Shown here: positions 18,416 to 27,475 of the stretch, piece by piece | Layout of the letters: the number at the start of each line of letters is the position of its first letter | Position numbering within the stretch: position 1 is the first letter of the stretch | Source of the DNA: Amphibacillus xylanus NBRC 15112 | GTDB taxonomy: Bacteria; Bacillota; Bacilli; Bacillales; Amphibacillaceae | Direction of reading: 5' to 3' | Assembly: GCF_000307165.1 (NCBI RefSeq) | Contig: NC_018704.1 | Location: 496,001-560,000, forward strand | DNA length: 64,000 nt | The notes under the pieces: generated by a model | Database searches by the model: none | What the model was told of the DNA's origin: nothing | What the model saw: only the letters and a program-made list of their open reading frames with translations | Position numbers and translations under genes: made by a program

Positions 18416-18689
18416 TACACTCAACTTCCTCTTATAGAACAAAGAAGTGGTAATTTTATCTTGATCAGAAGCGTGTTTTGTCCCGGTCTCTTTTAAATTG
18501 GCAGTGTAAAGATTTTCCTACTCTTTATCGAGATCATTTTTTAGAAAATAGTCAAAAACTATATAAAATTTTTCTTGTTAATTTTCCTCTATTGACTATT
18601 TCTTATCAACCACTCAATTCTCTCATCTACACACAAAAAAACAGATATAATTTTTACACATTAATAACAGACATCAGAAGGACGTACAT

Positions 18690-19460
18690 ATGAATAATTT
18701 ATTAATGATTACTGCAACTTTGCTATTAATACTTTTCGGTTGTAGCCAAGAACAAGAAGAAACTAGGCCAGAGACAACTGACTCGGTTGAGAGGCAAATA
18801 ACTGAAGATGTAGATTCAGCCAATGATGTAGAAGCTGAGCTTGATTTGGTAACAGGTTTTTCCCCTTTTGAAGAAATAAATGATTTTGTGATGGATGAGG
18901 AAACTTTTGCATCGGTATATTATGAGTATAGTTATAATGAAGAGGACGATCCATCAACTTGGAGTTTAGGGAATATTTCCCACTCTATAAAAGCAGAGGA
19001 TGGAACGATTTATTATTTCAGTAGTTTTGACCATAAAGAAGCTGGAATGATTTATGAAGTATTTACTTTTGATGAAAATAACCGTGCTGAGGTTGTAAGT
19101 AAGGTTTATTCTCCTACTTATAAAGATTTAATTGCAGAAGGTACAGATTATTATGTTACTAGAGAGATCATTGATGATGTACTTGTATTGAAGTATGAAT
19201 ATAATGATGACTATGATAATCAATCAAAATATGTAACGGTTGAAACATTAGATATGACTAATCTTTTAAATGGTGAAGATAAAGAATATGAAATAGAAAT
19301 TGCTGTTCATAAAATGATTGGATTTATTGAGGAAGAAAGATATGATTATGGTGAAATCATCAATACATCAGAGGGATCATCATTTGTTTTTCAAGAGAAT
19401 TCAGAAAATATTGGTGAGTATCAAGTGATTCAATTAAATAATAATACAGAGAAGAAATGA
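18690..19460 (+). CDS. Lipoprotein of unknown function, N-terminal part of a probably frameshifted gene
   Basis: This 256-residue protein begins with a lipoprotein signal (lipobox LFGC, cysteine near residue 18) and an acidic E/D/T-rich linker. An unrecognised domain follows, rich in acidic and aromatic residues. The RBS is AGAAGGACG. It ends at a TGA that overlaps an ATG in another frame, which continues the same style of sequence without a new signal or RBS. The intact protein was probably about 395 residues, with two frame changes (near 19456 and 19801) splitting it. Confidence 0.7.
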   Translation: MNNLLMITATLLLILFGCSQEQEETRPETTDSVERQITEDVDSANDVEAELDLVTGFSPFEEINDFVMDEETFASVYYEYSYNEEDDPSTWSLGNISHSIKAEDGTIYYFSSFDHKEAGMIYEVFTFDENNRAEVVSKVYSPTYKDLIAEGTDYYVTREIIDDVLVLKYEYNDDYDNQSKYVTVETLDMTNLLNGEDKEYEIEIAVHKMIGFIEEERYDYGEIINTSEGSSFVFQENSENIGEYQVIQLNNNTEKK

Positions 19461-19807
19461 TCATAAAAGATGCATATGAGCTTGTACTTGGTTCAGATGA
19501 TAGTAAGTATATCGATTTAAAACAAGGCTATTATTTTAGTTATGATTACGAGGATGACGGATATAAACGTTTAGATATTGAGACTGGCGAACCGTTATAT
19601 GATGGTGCATATGACAAAGATCTACCATTTGAAAGGGATATTTTCGATTTCTTTATTCCAGTAAATCAAGATTATTTTTATTTAGTAGATGTTTCTGACT
19701 ATAATATTTACGTGATTAATAAGGATCTAGAATTAGTTGATTCTATTTCACTCTTTACAAGTGAGCATGAAATGGATCAATATGACGGACAATTATATTG
19801 GGAATGA
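19457..19807 (+). pseudogene. Middle and C-terminal part of the frameshifted lipoprotein
   Basis: The 116 codons from MIIKDAYELVLG to LYWE continue the preceding protein in the +2 frame. It has no RBS of its own apart from GAGAAGAAATGA at the junction. After the stop at 19805, the original frame resumes as GNDEFLIIEEYEYQ and ends at 19886 with AEYIF. The smooth continuation across both breaks argues for one broken gene rather than two genes, although ATGA-coupled translation of a separate protein cannot be excluded. Confidence 0.6.
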
Positions 19808-20023
19808 TGAATTTCTTATCATTGAGGAGTATGAGTATCAACGAGAAGATCATTTAAAACTTTCAGTGGCTGAATATATATTCTAATCCTTGCTAATTTG
19901 ACTATCGATTGCTCTAAAAACTCGATTATATTTTGCCGCAAATTATAAATCTAGGGTGATCAGAATTGAAGCGGATAAAGTAGTCGGGAGCCAGATAATT
20001 TAAACTGGCTCCCCATTATGATG

Positions 20024-20713
20024 TTAAAAAGTTATTAGTAAACATTTAGAATGATCATGTTGAATAATAGCATGATCTTTTTGATATTGTTCGTCATTCA
20101 TTTTTGTTTTAAAATCTATTCCTATCTGATAAATATATCGATTTAACCGTCTATTGATTTTTCTATTTTTCAAGTAATACTTCTTAAAACCTTTTGATTC
20201 TAGAAATTCTATCCAATCAAACTGCTTACCTTTTAATTCAGCAGCGCTAACATATATATCATCAATTTTTTTCTTTTTTGCTTTGGAGCTATTAATAATC
20301 ATGATTTTATTTTTCTTACCTATAAATCGCCACTTTCTTGCTTTGACTATAGCGACCCAGTGACTGTTGGCAAATGCTCCCCCTCTTTCTTGTGGAAAAG
20401 AACAGTAATTAACGACAATGGCTTGGTTTTCACTTAGTGAATCAACTAATTCTTTGTTAAAATCGACAAACTCATAGTTAAAGCATAATTGTTTGTTATA
20501 ATTCTTAAATTCTAGCATAATCGATTCAAATGCATCATAGCGAAAGATTTCACCAATATTTGAATAGCCTTTTTGAATGGTTGCTTTGATGATTTTTTCA
20601 ACATCTTTGAATTTAAGTAGATTGTCATTAGGTGCGACGTGATTTAGCGCATTAGCGAGAGCAAAATAACCACATGTTCCTCCAAACTGTTTCAATCGCT
20701 TACTTTTCCACAT
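20024..20713 (-). CDS. Putative papain-like (C39-like) cysteine peptidase domain protein
   Basis: This 229-residue protein carries a papain-like triad pattern. A cysteine sits in FGGTCGYFALANAL (residue 14), with a glutamine-type oxyanion position just before it in KQFGG. A histidine follows in NSHWVAIVKA, then an asparagine in MIINSSK. No signal peptide or membrane segment is present, so it is cytosolic. It is preceded by GGAGG on the minus strand. Substrate unknown. The motif set supports the fold, but activity is an inference. Confidence 0.55.
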   Translation of the reverse strand: MWKSKRLKQFGGTCGYFALANALNHVAPNDNLLKFKDVEKIIKATIQKGYSNIGEIFRYDAFESIMLEFKNYNKQLCFNYEFVDFNKELVDSLSENQAIVVNYCSFPQERGGAFANSHWVAIVKARKWRFIGKKNKIMIINSSKAKKKKIDDIYVSAAELKGKQFDWIEFLESKGFKKYYLKNRKINRRLNRYIYQIGIDFKTKMNDEQYQKDHAIIQHDHSKCLLITF

Positions 20714-20863
20714 GCGTTAACCTCCTGTTTTTTAAAAAAGTAATGATAATATGATTATACAACTGTATAATAGGTGAAGTAAAAAGGAATTTTATGAAAG
20801 TGACAAAAAATTATTCAGATATCGTGGATTGCTGTATGGAGCTTTTTTAGGGGGCTATAGTGT

Positions 20864-21502
20864 ATGAAAGAAATAAAGACAAACGGAATATATTATCTTG
20901 AGCCATTAAGTGGAACACGTGAGTGGTATTGGGGCAATGATTATACTCATGGTGATTTGTATGAAGCGGAGAAACTCTTTTACATGAATCATCCTGTGAA
21001 AAGTAACCGCCTTATTTTCGTTCATTACCCTGATGGAAATGTGGTGGAACCAGTTGAAGCTAAAGAAGGATGCTATTTTGGTAGTCCAATCTTTTATAAC
21101 GGCAAAATCAAGTTTATCCGAGTGAATTTTCCAAAAGGTATTATCGAGATCTTACAATACGAAGACGCAAAAAATAAGGTTTCTAGAGTTGCTTTAATTC
21201 CGCTTTCAGAAGTGGCAGACTGTTATAACTTATTGTTGCACACAAAACCTTTAATGTTGACAAGACAACCAGGTGATCATTTGTTTCAAATTATTTGGCC
21301 GGAAAAAGTAGCGTTTGAAGTAGGTGTAACAGAAAGCTTTTGTGGTAGAGTCGATGATAAATTATATTTTAGTGCTTGGTATGAAGATCCTGATTATCGA
21401 GAAGAGATTATTATCCGCAAGTTCCCTTCAGGTCAAGTTATTGAACGTATATCTGGTTCGGTCATGGATATGCCAGACAATCAATTCTGGAAGTTAATAT
21501 AG
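20864..21502 (+). CDS. Conserved hypothetical protein
   Basis: This 212-residue soluble protein has an unusual beta-rich composition with many aromatic residues (GTREWYWGNDYTHGDLYEAE near the start). The start follows TTAGGGGG. I do not recognise the family. It has no membrane segment, signal or catalytic motif. It stands alone, divergent from the papain-like gene, with a terminator about 145 bp downstream. Confidence 0.6.
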   Translation: MKEIKTNGIYYLEPLSGTREWYWGNDYTHGDLYEAEKLFYMNHPVKSNRLIFVHYPDGNVVEPVEAKEGCYFGSPIFYNGKIKFIRVNFPKGIIEILQYEDAKNKVSRVALIPLSEVADCYNLLLHTKPLMLTRQPGDHLFQIIWPEKVAFEVGVTESFCGRVDDKLYFSAWYEDPDYREEIIIRKFPSGQVIERISGSVMDMPDNQFWKLI

Positions 21503-21645
21503 TATTAGAGAAGTTCGTGTATTATAGAAATCGCAATTAGGAAGTTGTTAAAATATAAGTATTAATAGGTCTATAGTATGTGATTTGAATGATGATGTTT
21601 GCGCAATTAACTAGATTTAAATTAAATAAAACAACAAGATGTCAT

Positions 21646-21690
21646 AACAGGGGATATCCAGTTAATTTCGGATTACCCCTGTTATTTTTA
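21646..21690 (+). terminator. Rho-independent terminator
   Basis: AACAGGGG-ATCC pairs with GGAT-CCCCTGTT, followed by ATTTTTAAT. It ends transcription from the hypothetical gene at 20864-21502. The rest of the 380-bp gap up to the AraC gene shows nothing clear. Confidence 0.8.
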
Positions 21691-21906
21691 ATATAGTGGA
21701 TTGCAGATAGAATTCATTAATGATATAAAGAGAATAGCAATATAGCAAAATATAGTGGACTTCGCGATAATTTATCTGAATCCAGCAAGTCAAAGTTCAT
21801 AGATTATTCTGTTATCATTCGTATCCTACAGAACAAAGCAAGAAAAGTCGGGAAGACGAAGAGTGGTAGTATTAAAATAGATTTGCAGTCAATAAGGAGT
21901 GATGAT

Positions 21907-22740
21907 ATGAGCACTTGGACAGAAGGCTTGCAAAACGCTATTGAGTATATGGAAAACAATCTTACTGAGAATATTAAAGTAAAAGATATTGCTGATAAGG
22001 CCCACGTATCAGAGTTCCATTTTCAGCGAATCTTTTCAATGTTGTGTGGATTTAGCGTTGCAGAATATATCCGTAACAGAAGATTAGCATTAGCAGCAAG
22101 AGATCTTATCGGAAGTAATGCAAGAGTCATTGATATTGCGATAAAATATGGTTACGACTCACCAGATAGTTTTGCAAGGGCCTTTACGAAGTTTCATGGT
22201 ATCACACCATCTGCTGCAAAGGAAAAAGGTGTATTATTACGTGATTTTGCACCGCTTAAAATAATATTATCATTGGAAGGTGGAACGCTAATGGATTATC
22301 GAATTGAAGAAAAAGCTGCATTTACTGTATTGGGGAGAAAAAGAAGCTTTAATATGGAAACCTCTTATCAAGAGATTCCGAAGTTTTGGGAAGAACATTT
22401 AAGTGGTGAAGAAAAAGAGCTTGTTGCTGGTATGTTTGGACTTTGTATCGATTCGGATGGATCGAACTTTGATTATCTTATTGCAGATAATTATTTACCG
22501 TGGCAAGAAGTTCCGGAGGGCTATGAAACTAGAACTCTTCCTGCAGGGACATGGGCAGTATTTCCTTGTACATTGGAGACATTACAGGACGTAAATACGA
22601 AAATGTGGCAGGAATGGTTGCCGAACGTTAAGGAATATAAACTTGGTGGAAACTATAATATAGAATTATACGCACCAACTACCGGTGTAGACAGTAACGA
22701 GTTTTATTGTGAAATTTGGCTGCCGATAGTAAAAGCATAA
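21907..22740 (+). CDS. AraC-family regulator with GyrI-like effector domain
   Basis: Two AraC helix-turn-helix motifs occupy roughly the first 105 residues (VKDIADKAHVSEFHFQRIFS and IDIAIKYGYDSPDSFARAFTKFHG). A GyrI-like small-molecule-binding domain occupies the C-terminal 160 residues (YRIEEKAAFTVLGRKRSF... YCEIWLPIVKA). This is the Rob/SoxS-like plus SBP layout of drug-sensing regulators. The ATG at 21907 was chosen because AAGGAG at 21894-21899 is spaced correctly; an upstream TTG in frame is unlikely. No target gene is adjacent. Confidence 0.88.
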   Translation: MSTWTEGLQNAIEYMENNLTENIKVKDIADKAHVSEFHFQRIFSMLCGFSVAEYIRNRRLALAARDLIGSNARVIDIAIKYGYDSPDSFARAFTKFHGITPSAAKEKGVLLRDFAPLKIILSLEGGTLMDYRIEEKAAFTVLGRKRSFNMETSYQEIPKFWEEHLSGEEKELVAGMFGLCIDSDGSNFDYLIADNYLPWQEVPEGYETRTLPAGTWAVFPCTLETLQDVNTKMWQEWLPNVKEYKLGGNYNIELYAPTTGVDSNEFYCEIWLPIVKA

Positions 22741-22801
22741 ATGCTGGCAACAGTTTATTCATAATAAATCTACTGCTAGCTCAAGAACAGTATCAGTTGA
22801 A

Positions 22802-22836
22802 AGCACTCATTTTATCATAATGGGTGCTTTTTTTGT
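22802..22836 (+). terminator. Rho-independent terminator of the AraC gene
   Basis: AAGCACTCATT pairs with AATGGGTGCTT, followed by a run of T. It separates the AraC gene from the two-component operon. Confidence 0.85.
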
Positions 22837-22857
22837 GATTAGACACCATTTAAATGT

Positions 22858-22879
22858 TAAGAAATTCTTAAGAAATTCA
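22858..22879 (+). promoter_or_regulatory. Perfect tandem 11-bp direct repeat, probable response-regulator operator
   Basis: TTAAGAAATTC occurs twice head to tail (22858-22868, 22869-22879), exactly one helical turn apart, as OmpR/PhoB-type dimers bind. It lies about 100 bp before an extended -10 element (TGGTACAAT, 22981-22989) of the downstream operon. Autoregulation by that operon's response regulator is an inference. Confidence 0.6.
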
Positions 22880-23037
22880 TTGATTAATCTATAAGAATTG
22901 GTTGGTATGATATAGCTAACCTTCGGGAAACGGTAACGATTAATCACTGTGAGTTGACCATGATTGGTTAAAGAAAACTATGGTACAATTTTAGTGAAAG
23001 TAAAATTGACAAAAGTTGCTATGAAGGAGTGGGTGGC

Positions 23038-23724
23038 ATGAATATTTTAGTATGTGATGACGATAAGGAAATTGCTGATGCAATCAAGATCTATTTAGAG
23101 AATGAGGGATTTAACGTCTTCAAAGCGGCAAATGGATTAGAAGCAATTGAAGAGCTTAATAAACATGAGATTCATTTAATCATTATGGATATTATGATGC
23201 CTAAAATGGATGGTATACAAGCAACTATGAAAATTAGAGAAGAGTATCATATTCCATTAATTATGCTGTCAGCAAAATCTGAAGACTATGATAAAATTCT
23301 TGGGCTTAATATCGGCGCAGATGATTATGTAACAAAACCATTTAACCCACTTGAATTAATTGCGCGTGTCAAATCACAGTTAAGGAGATATACATCTCTT
23401 GGAAGCATAGAAACTAAACAACATGTCTATCAAACCGGTGGGTTGATATTAGATGATGAACAAAAATTAGTTACCGTTGATGGTGAGTCAGTTCATTTGA
23501 CTCCAGTGCAATACAAAATATTACGGTTATTGATGATGAATGTTGGCAAAGTCTACTCAATCGATCAAATTTACGAAAAGGTGTGGAATGAGCCTTCTTT
23601 TCAGCCAGAGAATACAGTAGCCGTACATATTCGCAAAATAAGAGAAAAAATCGAGATTAATCCAAAAGAACCAAAATATTTAAAGGTGGTGTGGGGTGTT
23701 GGATACAAAATTGAAAAAATTTAG
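23038..23724 (+). CDS. OmpR-family response regulator
   Basis: The N-terminal receiver domain has the acidic pocket CDDDKE, phospho-acceptor aspartate in LIIMDIMMPKMDG, and the conserved threonine/serine (MLSAKS) and lysine (VTKPF). The C-terminal winged helix (QYKILRLLMMNVGKVYSIDQIYEKVW...AVHIRKIREKI) is of the OmpR type. The ATG at 23038 is preferred over the GTG at 23029, which overlaps the GAAGGAG ribosome binding site. It overlaps the kinase gene by 29 bp and is the first gene of a TCS-sigma factor operon. Confidence 0.92.
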   Translation: MNILVCDDDKEIADAIKIYLENEGFNVFKAANGLEAIEELNKHEIHLIIMDIMMPKMDGIQATMKIREEYHIPLIMLSAKSEDYDKILGLNIGADDYVTKPFNPLELIARVKSQLRRYTSLGSIETKQHVYQTGGLILDDEQKLVTVDGESVHLTPVQYKILRLLMMNVGKVYSIDQIYEKVWNEPSFQPENTVAVHIRKIREKIEINPKEPKYLKVVWGVGYKIEKI

Positions 23725-25720
23725 CCACTCAATTTTTGTCAGAACAGTTGTGTTTATTTTAATGCTTGTTGGTGTTGCAGGTTCAATCATATCAGCACTT
23801 AATATTTATGACATTACGGATGGCAATCTAGAGGTAATTGTAGAGGATAGTTATCTTGAGAGTCATTCTTTTAAATTAGATTATAACACTACAATTTATC
23901 AGCTTGCTGATCTAATTGATGTTTATAAGAGTAAGGATCATATTTTAGCTGGAAATACGCTTAAACATAGAGGATCCGATTATGAATCAGATGAATATAC
24001 CGAAGAATTTAAGCAAGAGTTAATTAATTATGATTTAGAGGATTATAATCGGATCTTAAACAAACTTAATAAGCATGATGGAATTATCTATTATGCGACA
24101 GATGGAAAGCACACATTTACGAATACTAAACAAACAGAAAAATCACAGTTCAAGCAATATCCAGCTTATTATATTAGTGAAGATTATGATTGGGAAATGT
24201 ATCCACAAAAATTAGAACATGACTTTTATTCATTTGGATTCCCATCGATATATCGATCTTCAGTTCCGCTAGATACTAAAATATTTCTAGGTTATACAAA
24301 AGACTATCTCGACACGATCTCAAGCGACTGGGTTGAGAAAAAGACAGAGACAACTGATCAAATCTATTATTTCTTTGGCTATGTGATCACATTTTTTATT
24401 AGTCTAATTTATCTAACTGTTACAGCAGGTAGGACTTCTTTTAAGGATAAGGAAGTTGAGATGAATGTGATTGATAAATTATACGTTGATCTTAATTTAA
24501 TTTCAATATTTACAATTTTAACCTTTTGGGTATTAGGTGTAAATGAAATTCTTTCTTACTATTTGAGCACAGCAGAATGGGCATTACCTGCTATTACTAT
24601 ACCGACAGTATCAATCTTAACGGTGTTATTTTTATCAGTCGTTAAGCATTTAAAAAACAGGACATTTATTAAGCATACTTTACTATATACTGTGTGCCAT
24701 TCGATTTACCGATTTGTGAAGGCTATTTTCGATAATGGTAGCTTAGGTATGAAAGTTACGATAATTGTTATTTTATATCCATTAGTAACTGTTGCATCGT
24801 TAGTCTTTTTACCAATCACTATTGGCATTGCAGTTTGGCTGGCACTCAAGCAAGTTAACGCATTTAATAAAATTCAAGAGGGTGCCAAGTTGATGAGAGA
24901 CGGGAACCTTCATCATCAAATTAATATTGATGGTATCGGAGAATTAGCAACACTTGCTACAAATATTAATGGGATTAATGATAACTTTAAACAAGCTGTC
25001 CATAACGAAATAAAAAATGAACGTATGAAAACAGAACTGATCACAAATGTATCGCATGATATTAGAACACCATTAACATCACTTATCACCTATACAGATT
25101 TACTAAAAACAGAGACGGATCCAGAGAAGATGAAGGAGTATATTGATATCCTTGACCAAAAATCAAAACGATTGAAAGTATTGACAGATGACTTGTTTGC
25201 AGCTGCCAAGGCTTCAAGTGGTGATATTCCTGTTGAGTTGCAGACAATTGATGTTGTTGCATTAGTTAATCAAGGAATTGGTGAAGTGAGCGAACAGATT
25301 TCAGAAAAGAATTTTGTCTTCAAGCTTAATTATCAAGAAGAGAGTATGTATGTTCGTGCAGATGGCAAGCTACTATGGCGTTCTGTTGAAAATATTTTAT
25401 CTAATATTTTCAACTATGGATTAGAGAGATCAAGAGTTTATATTGATATCACTTATGAAGTTGATCAAGTACTGATTAGCTTTAAGAACATCTCTAAATA
25501 TGAGCTCAACATCAGTGAAGACGAGCTTATGGAACGTTTCAAGCGTGGGGATGAATCAAGATCTAGCCAAGGTAGTGGACTCGGATTATCGATCACAAAA
25601 AGCTTGATTGAGAATCAAAACGGGGAATTTAAGGTTAGTATCGATGGTGATTTATTTAAGTCAATGATTTACTTGCCAAGGTCGGAAAAAAGCTACTCAA
25701 CAAACAGTAGTCAAGAGTGA
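23696..25720 (+). CDS. Sensor histidine kinase
   Basis: This 674-residue kinase has a membrane segment at residues 12-35 and an extracellular domain of about 170 residues. A cluster of membrane segments (about 225-390) precedes the HAMP-like region. HisKA carries the phospho-histidine in NVSHDIRTPLTSL, the N-box is SVENILSNIFNYG and the G-box GSGLGLSITK. It starts at GTG 23696 (or TTG 23699) inside the regulator gene, behind AAAGGTGG. The number of central membrane helices is higher than in simple two-helix sensors. The signal is unknown. Confidence 0.88.
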   Translation: MLDTKLKKFSHSIFVRTVVFILMLVGVAGSIISALNIYDITDGNLEVIVEDSYLESHSFKLDYNTTIYQLADLIDVYKSKDHILAGNTLKHRGSDYESDEYTEEFKQELINYDLEDYNRILNKLNKHDGIIYYATDGKHTFTNTKQTEKSQFKQYPAYYISEDYDWEMYPQKLEHDFYSFGFPSIYRSSVPLDTKIFLGYTKDYLDTISSDWVEKKTETTDQIYYFFGYVITFFISLIYLTVTAGRTSFKDKEVEMNVIDKLYVDLNLISIFTILTFWVLGVNEILSYYLSTAEWALPAITIPTVSILTVLFLSVVKHLKNRTFIKHTLLYTVCHSIYRFVKAIFDNGSLGMKVTIIVILYPLVTVASLVFLPITIGIAVWLALKQVNAFNKIQEGAKLMRDGNLHHQINIDGIGELATLATNINGINDNFKQAVHNEIKNERMKTELITNVSHDIRTPLTSLITYTDLLKTETDPEKMKEYIDILDQKSKRLKVLTDDLFAAAKASSGDIPVELQTIDVVALVNQGIGEVSEQISEKNFVFKLNYQEESMYVRADGKLLWRSVENILSNIFNYGLERSRVYIDITYEVDQVLISFKNISKYELNISEDELMERFKRGDESRSSQGSGLGLSITKSLIENQNGEFKVSIDGDLFKSMIYLPRSEKSYSTNSSQE

Positions 25721-25749
25721 TAAATGGATCAAGAGAGGAGGGCACGGTC

Positions 25750-26283
25750 ATGTATGAGACAATTGAAGATATTCATGTAGATTTTACGAATTACTATCAC
25801 GAGCATTATCAAGAGATGTATTATGTGGCGAAGCAGATCGTTCATAATCATTATAGTGCTGAAGATGTTGTGCAAGAAGCTTATATTAAAGCTTATAGAA
25901 ACTACAATCATTTAATTGAAAAATCAAAATGTCGTGCCTGGCTACGCACCATAGTGATTCGTACAGCAATTGATTATTACCGTAAGCAGAATAGATACGA
26001 TATATTATCAGTTGAGGAAGGTACAGAAATCGGGCAAGTGCTCCATTGTCCTAACAGCTCTGTTCAAGAGAAAATATACTGGCAGCTTGAATTTGAAAAA
26101 GTATTAGCCAAAATTGAAACTTTACCTAAAAGTATGCAATCAGTCTTAAAAATAAAAATGGTCACTGATGAAAATGATCAATATATTGCTGATCAATTAG
26201 ACATTTCTTTATCAGCAGTTAAAACACGTTTACATCGGGCAAGGAAGTTGTTGAAAACAGAAATAGAGACAATAAATCGATAA
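25750..26283 (+). CDS. ECF-type RNA polymerase sigma factor
   Basis: This 177-residue sigma-70-family protein has region 2 (YVAKQIVHNHYSAEDVVQEAYIKAYRNY) and region 4 (LPKSMQSVLKIKMV...IADQLDISLSAVKTRLHRARKLL) only, as in ECF sigma factors. The ATG at 25750 follows GAGGAGG at the right spacing. The in-frame GTG at 25717, which overlaps the kinase stop, lacks an RBS. It is the last gene of the two-component operon and no anti-sigma gene follows. Control through the kinase/regulator pair is therefore suggested, but not shown. Confidence 0.88.
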   Translation: MYETIEDIHVDFTNYYHEHYQEMYYVAKQIVHNHYSAEDVVQEAYIKAYRNYNHLIEKSKCRAWLRTIVIRTAIDYYRKQNRYDILSVEEGTEIGQVLHCPNSSVQEKIYWQLEFEKVLAKIETLPKSMQSVLKIKMVTDENDQYIADQLDISLSAVKTRLHRARKLLKTEIETINR

Positions 26284-26294
26284 CGATACACACG

Positions 26295-26361
26295 CCACAT
26301 GAATGCTTATGATATGGTCTAAGTTTAGATCTCATATAATTTGCATTTCATGTGGTTTTTT
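26295..26361 (+). terminator. Terminator of the TCS-sigma operon
   Basis: CCACATGAATGC pairs with GCATTTCATGTGG across a 35-base loop and is followed by TTTTTTCT. Confidence 0.75.
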
Positions 26362-26427
26362 CTGATAAATCGTATTTATCACTGTCCAACTTATTTAACC
26401 GATTCAATTTATTTATATAAATACATT

Positions 26428-26471
26428 AAAGGCAACCTCACCCACGAATTAATTGTGAGCTCGGTTGCCTT
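26428..26471 (-). terminator. Terminator of the hydroxyacid dehydrogenase gene
   Basis: AAGGCAACC pairs with GGTTGCCTT, with a further inner pairing (CTCAC/GTGAG). On the minus strand it lies about 45 bases behind the dehydrogenase stop. Confidence 0.65.
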
Positions 26472-26515
26472 GATTATTTGATCGTATAGTTTAGCTTCGA
26501 AAAATTAGATTAAGA

Positions 26516-27475
26516 TTATGAATTGACAATGTTTACTGGTTGGTTAGTTAAAAATGCTTGGATATTTTCAGCTGAAATTTGAACTAATCTTTGTCTTGAC
26601 TCAAGCGTTTTCCAACCAATATGTGGTGTGAGGATAACATTATCCATTGCAAACAATGGATTATCAAGTTGTGGCGGCTCTGGATCTTGAACATCTAAAC
26701 CAGCTCCAGCGATGATTCCTTTTTCTAATGCCTCGATTAAATCTACTTCTTTAATAATAGCGCCTCTTGCGGTATTGATGATAAAAGCAGTCGGCTTCAT
26801 TAATTTTAATTTATCCATATCAATTAGATGCTTGGTCTCAGCTGTTAGCGGACAATGAATTGAGACAAAATCACTTTGACTTAACAGTTCATCTAGTGAG
26901 ACTGACTTAATTCTAGGGTCATCAAAGTTTTTTGGTGTCCGACTGTATGTCAGTACATCCATCCCTAATGCACGAGCAATACTCATTACCTGGTTTCCAA
27001 TTGCACCAGTCCCAATTAGTCCAAGTGTTTTATTTTGAATTTCAAAGTGTGGAACTTGTAGATTTTGTGTGAAATTCGAAAAATTGTCTCTTTCAATCAT
27101 TCTTTGTTGTTGAATGATTGAAGAATTTAAATTTAAGATAAATGTAATTGCCAACTGTGCGACGGCTTCAGTACTATAACCAGGTACATTACATACGAGA
27201 ATACCTTTCTCTTTAGCTGCGGGAAGATCAATATTATTGTAGCCAGTACCTGCCTCACAAATCAGTTTAACAGAAGGGGGGAATTGTTCAATTAAGTGCT
27301 TTGGAAGCGGTAGTTCTTTCGTTATCACTATATTTTGATCAATGACCTTTTCTAATATCTCTTGTTCACTCGTTACATTATAAGACGAAAATTCACCAAG
27401 TTTCATTAGTGGCGAAAAATCAAGCTGACTATCAAAATCTATACTTGAAGAATTTAAAAATGCAATTTTATTCAT
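26516..27475 (-). CDS. D-2-hydroxyacid dehydrogenase family protein
   Basis: This 319-residue NAD-dependent enzyme of the D-lactate/glycerate dehydrogenase family has the nucleotide-binding GLIGTGAIGNQV motif (near residue 150). The catalytic arginine is in NTARGAIIKE, the glutamate in GLDVQDPEP and the histidine in LTPHIGW. It interconverts 2-oxo and D-2-hydroxy acids in the cytoplasm; the precise substrate cannot be read. GGAGG precedes the ATG. It is a single gene followed by a terminator. Confidence 0.9.
   Translation of the reverse strand: MNKIAFLNSSSIDFDSQLDFSPLMKLGEFSSYNVTSEQEILEKVIDQNIVITKELPLPKHLIEQFPPSVKLICEAGTGYNNIDLPAAKEKGILVCNVPGYSTEAVAQLAITFILNLNSSIIQQQRMIERDNFSNFTQNLQVPHFEIQNKTLGLIGTGAIGNQVMSIARALGMDVLTYSRTPKNFDDPRIKSVSLDELLSQSDFVSIHCPLTAETKHLIDMDKLKLMKPTAFIINTARGAIIKEVDLIEALEKGIIAGAGLDVQDPEPPQLDNPLFAMDNVILTPHIGWKTLESRQRLVQISAENIQAFLTNQPVNIVNS

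Larger units (their letters stand above)
17641..18490. mobile_element. Repeat element A: IR-bounded, hairpin leader plus 20-bp tandem array
   Basis: The left end GCTGGGACAAAAC (17641-17653) is mirrored on the right by GTTTTGTCCCGG (18475-18486), with GGGACAAAAC exact in both. Inside lie a terminator-like hairpin leader, the 20-bp array and about 60 bp of unique tail. A second copy with the same architecture is at 32433-33079. It encodes no plausible protein. GCTGGGACAAAAC-type ends occur in intergenic repeats of other Bacillaceae; the array inside is the odd part. Confidence 0.75.

Noticed and set aside
17673..18453. Long overlapping open frames (up to 254 codons) on both strands through array A, and the same at 32446-33132 in array B
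   Set aside because: A 20-bp period gives a 60-bp (20-codon) cycle shared by all three frames on each strand, and the unit has no stop in most phases. Open frames arise automatically; none has an RBS or a known fold.
18478..18693. 71-codon ORF between array A and the lipoprotein
   Set aside because: Starts in the repeat element tail, low-complexity composition, no RBS, overlaps the lipoprotein start.
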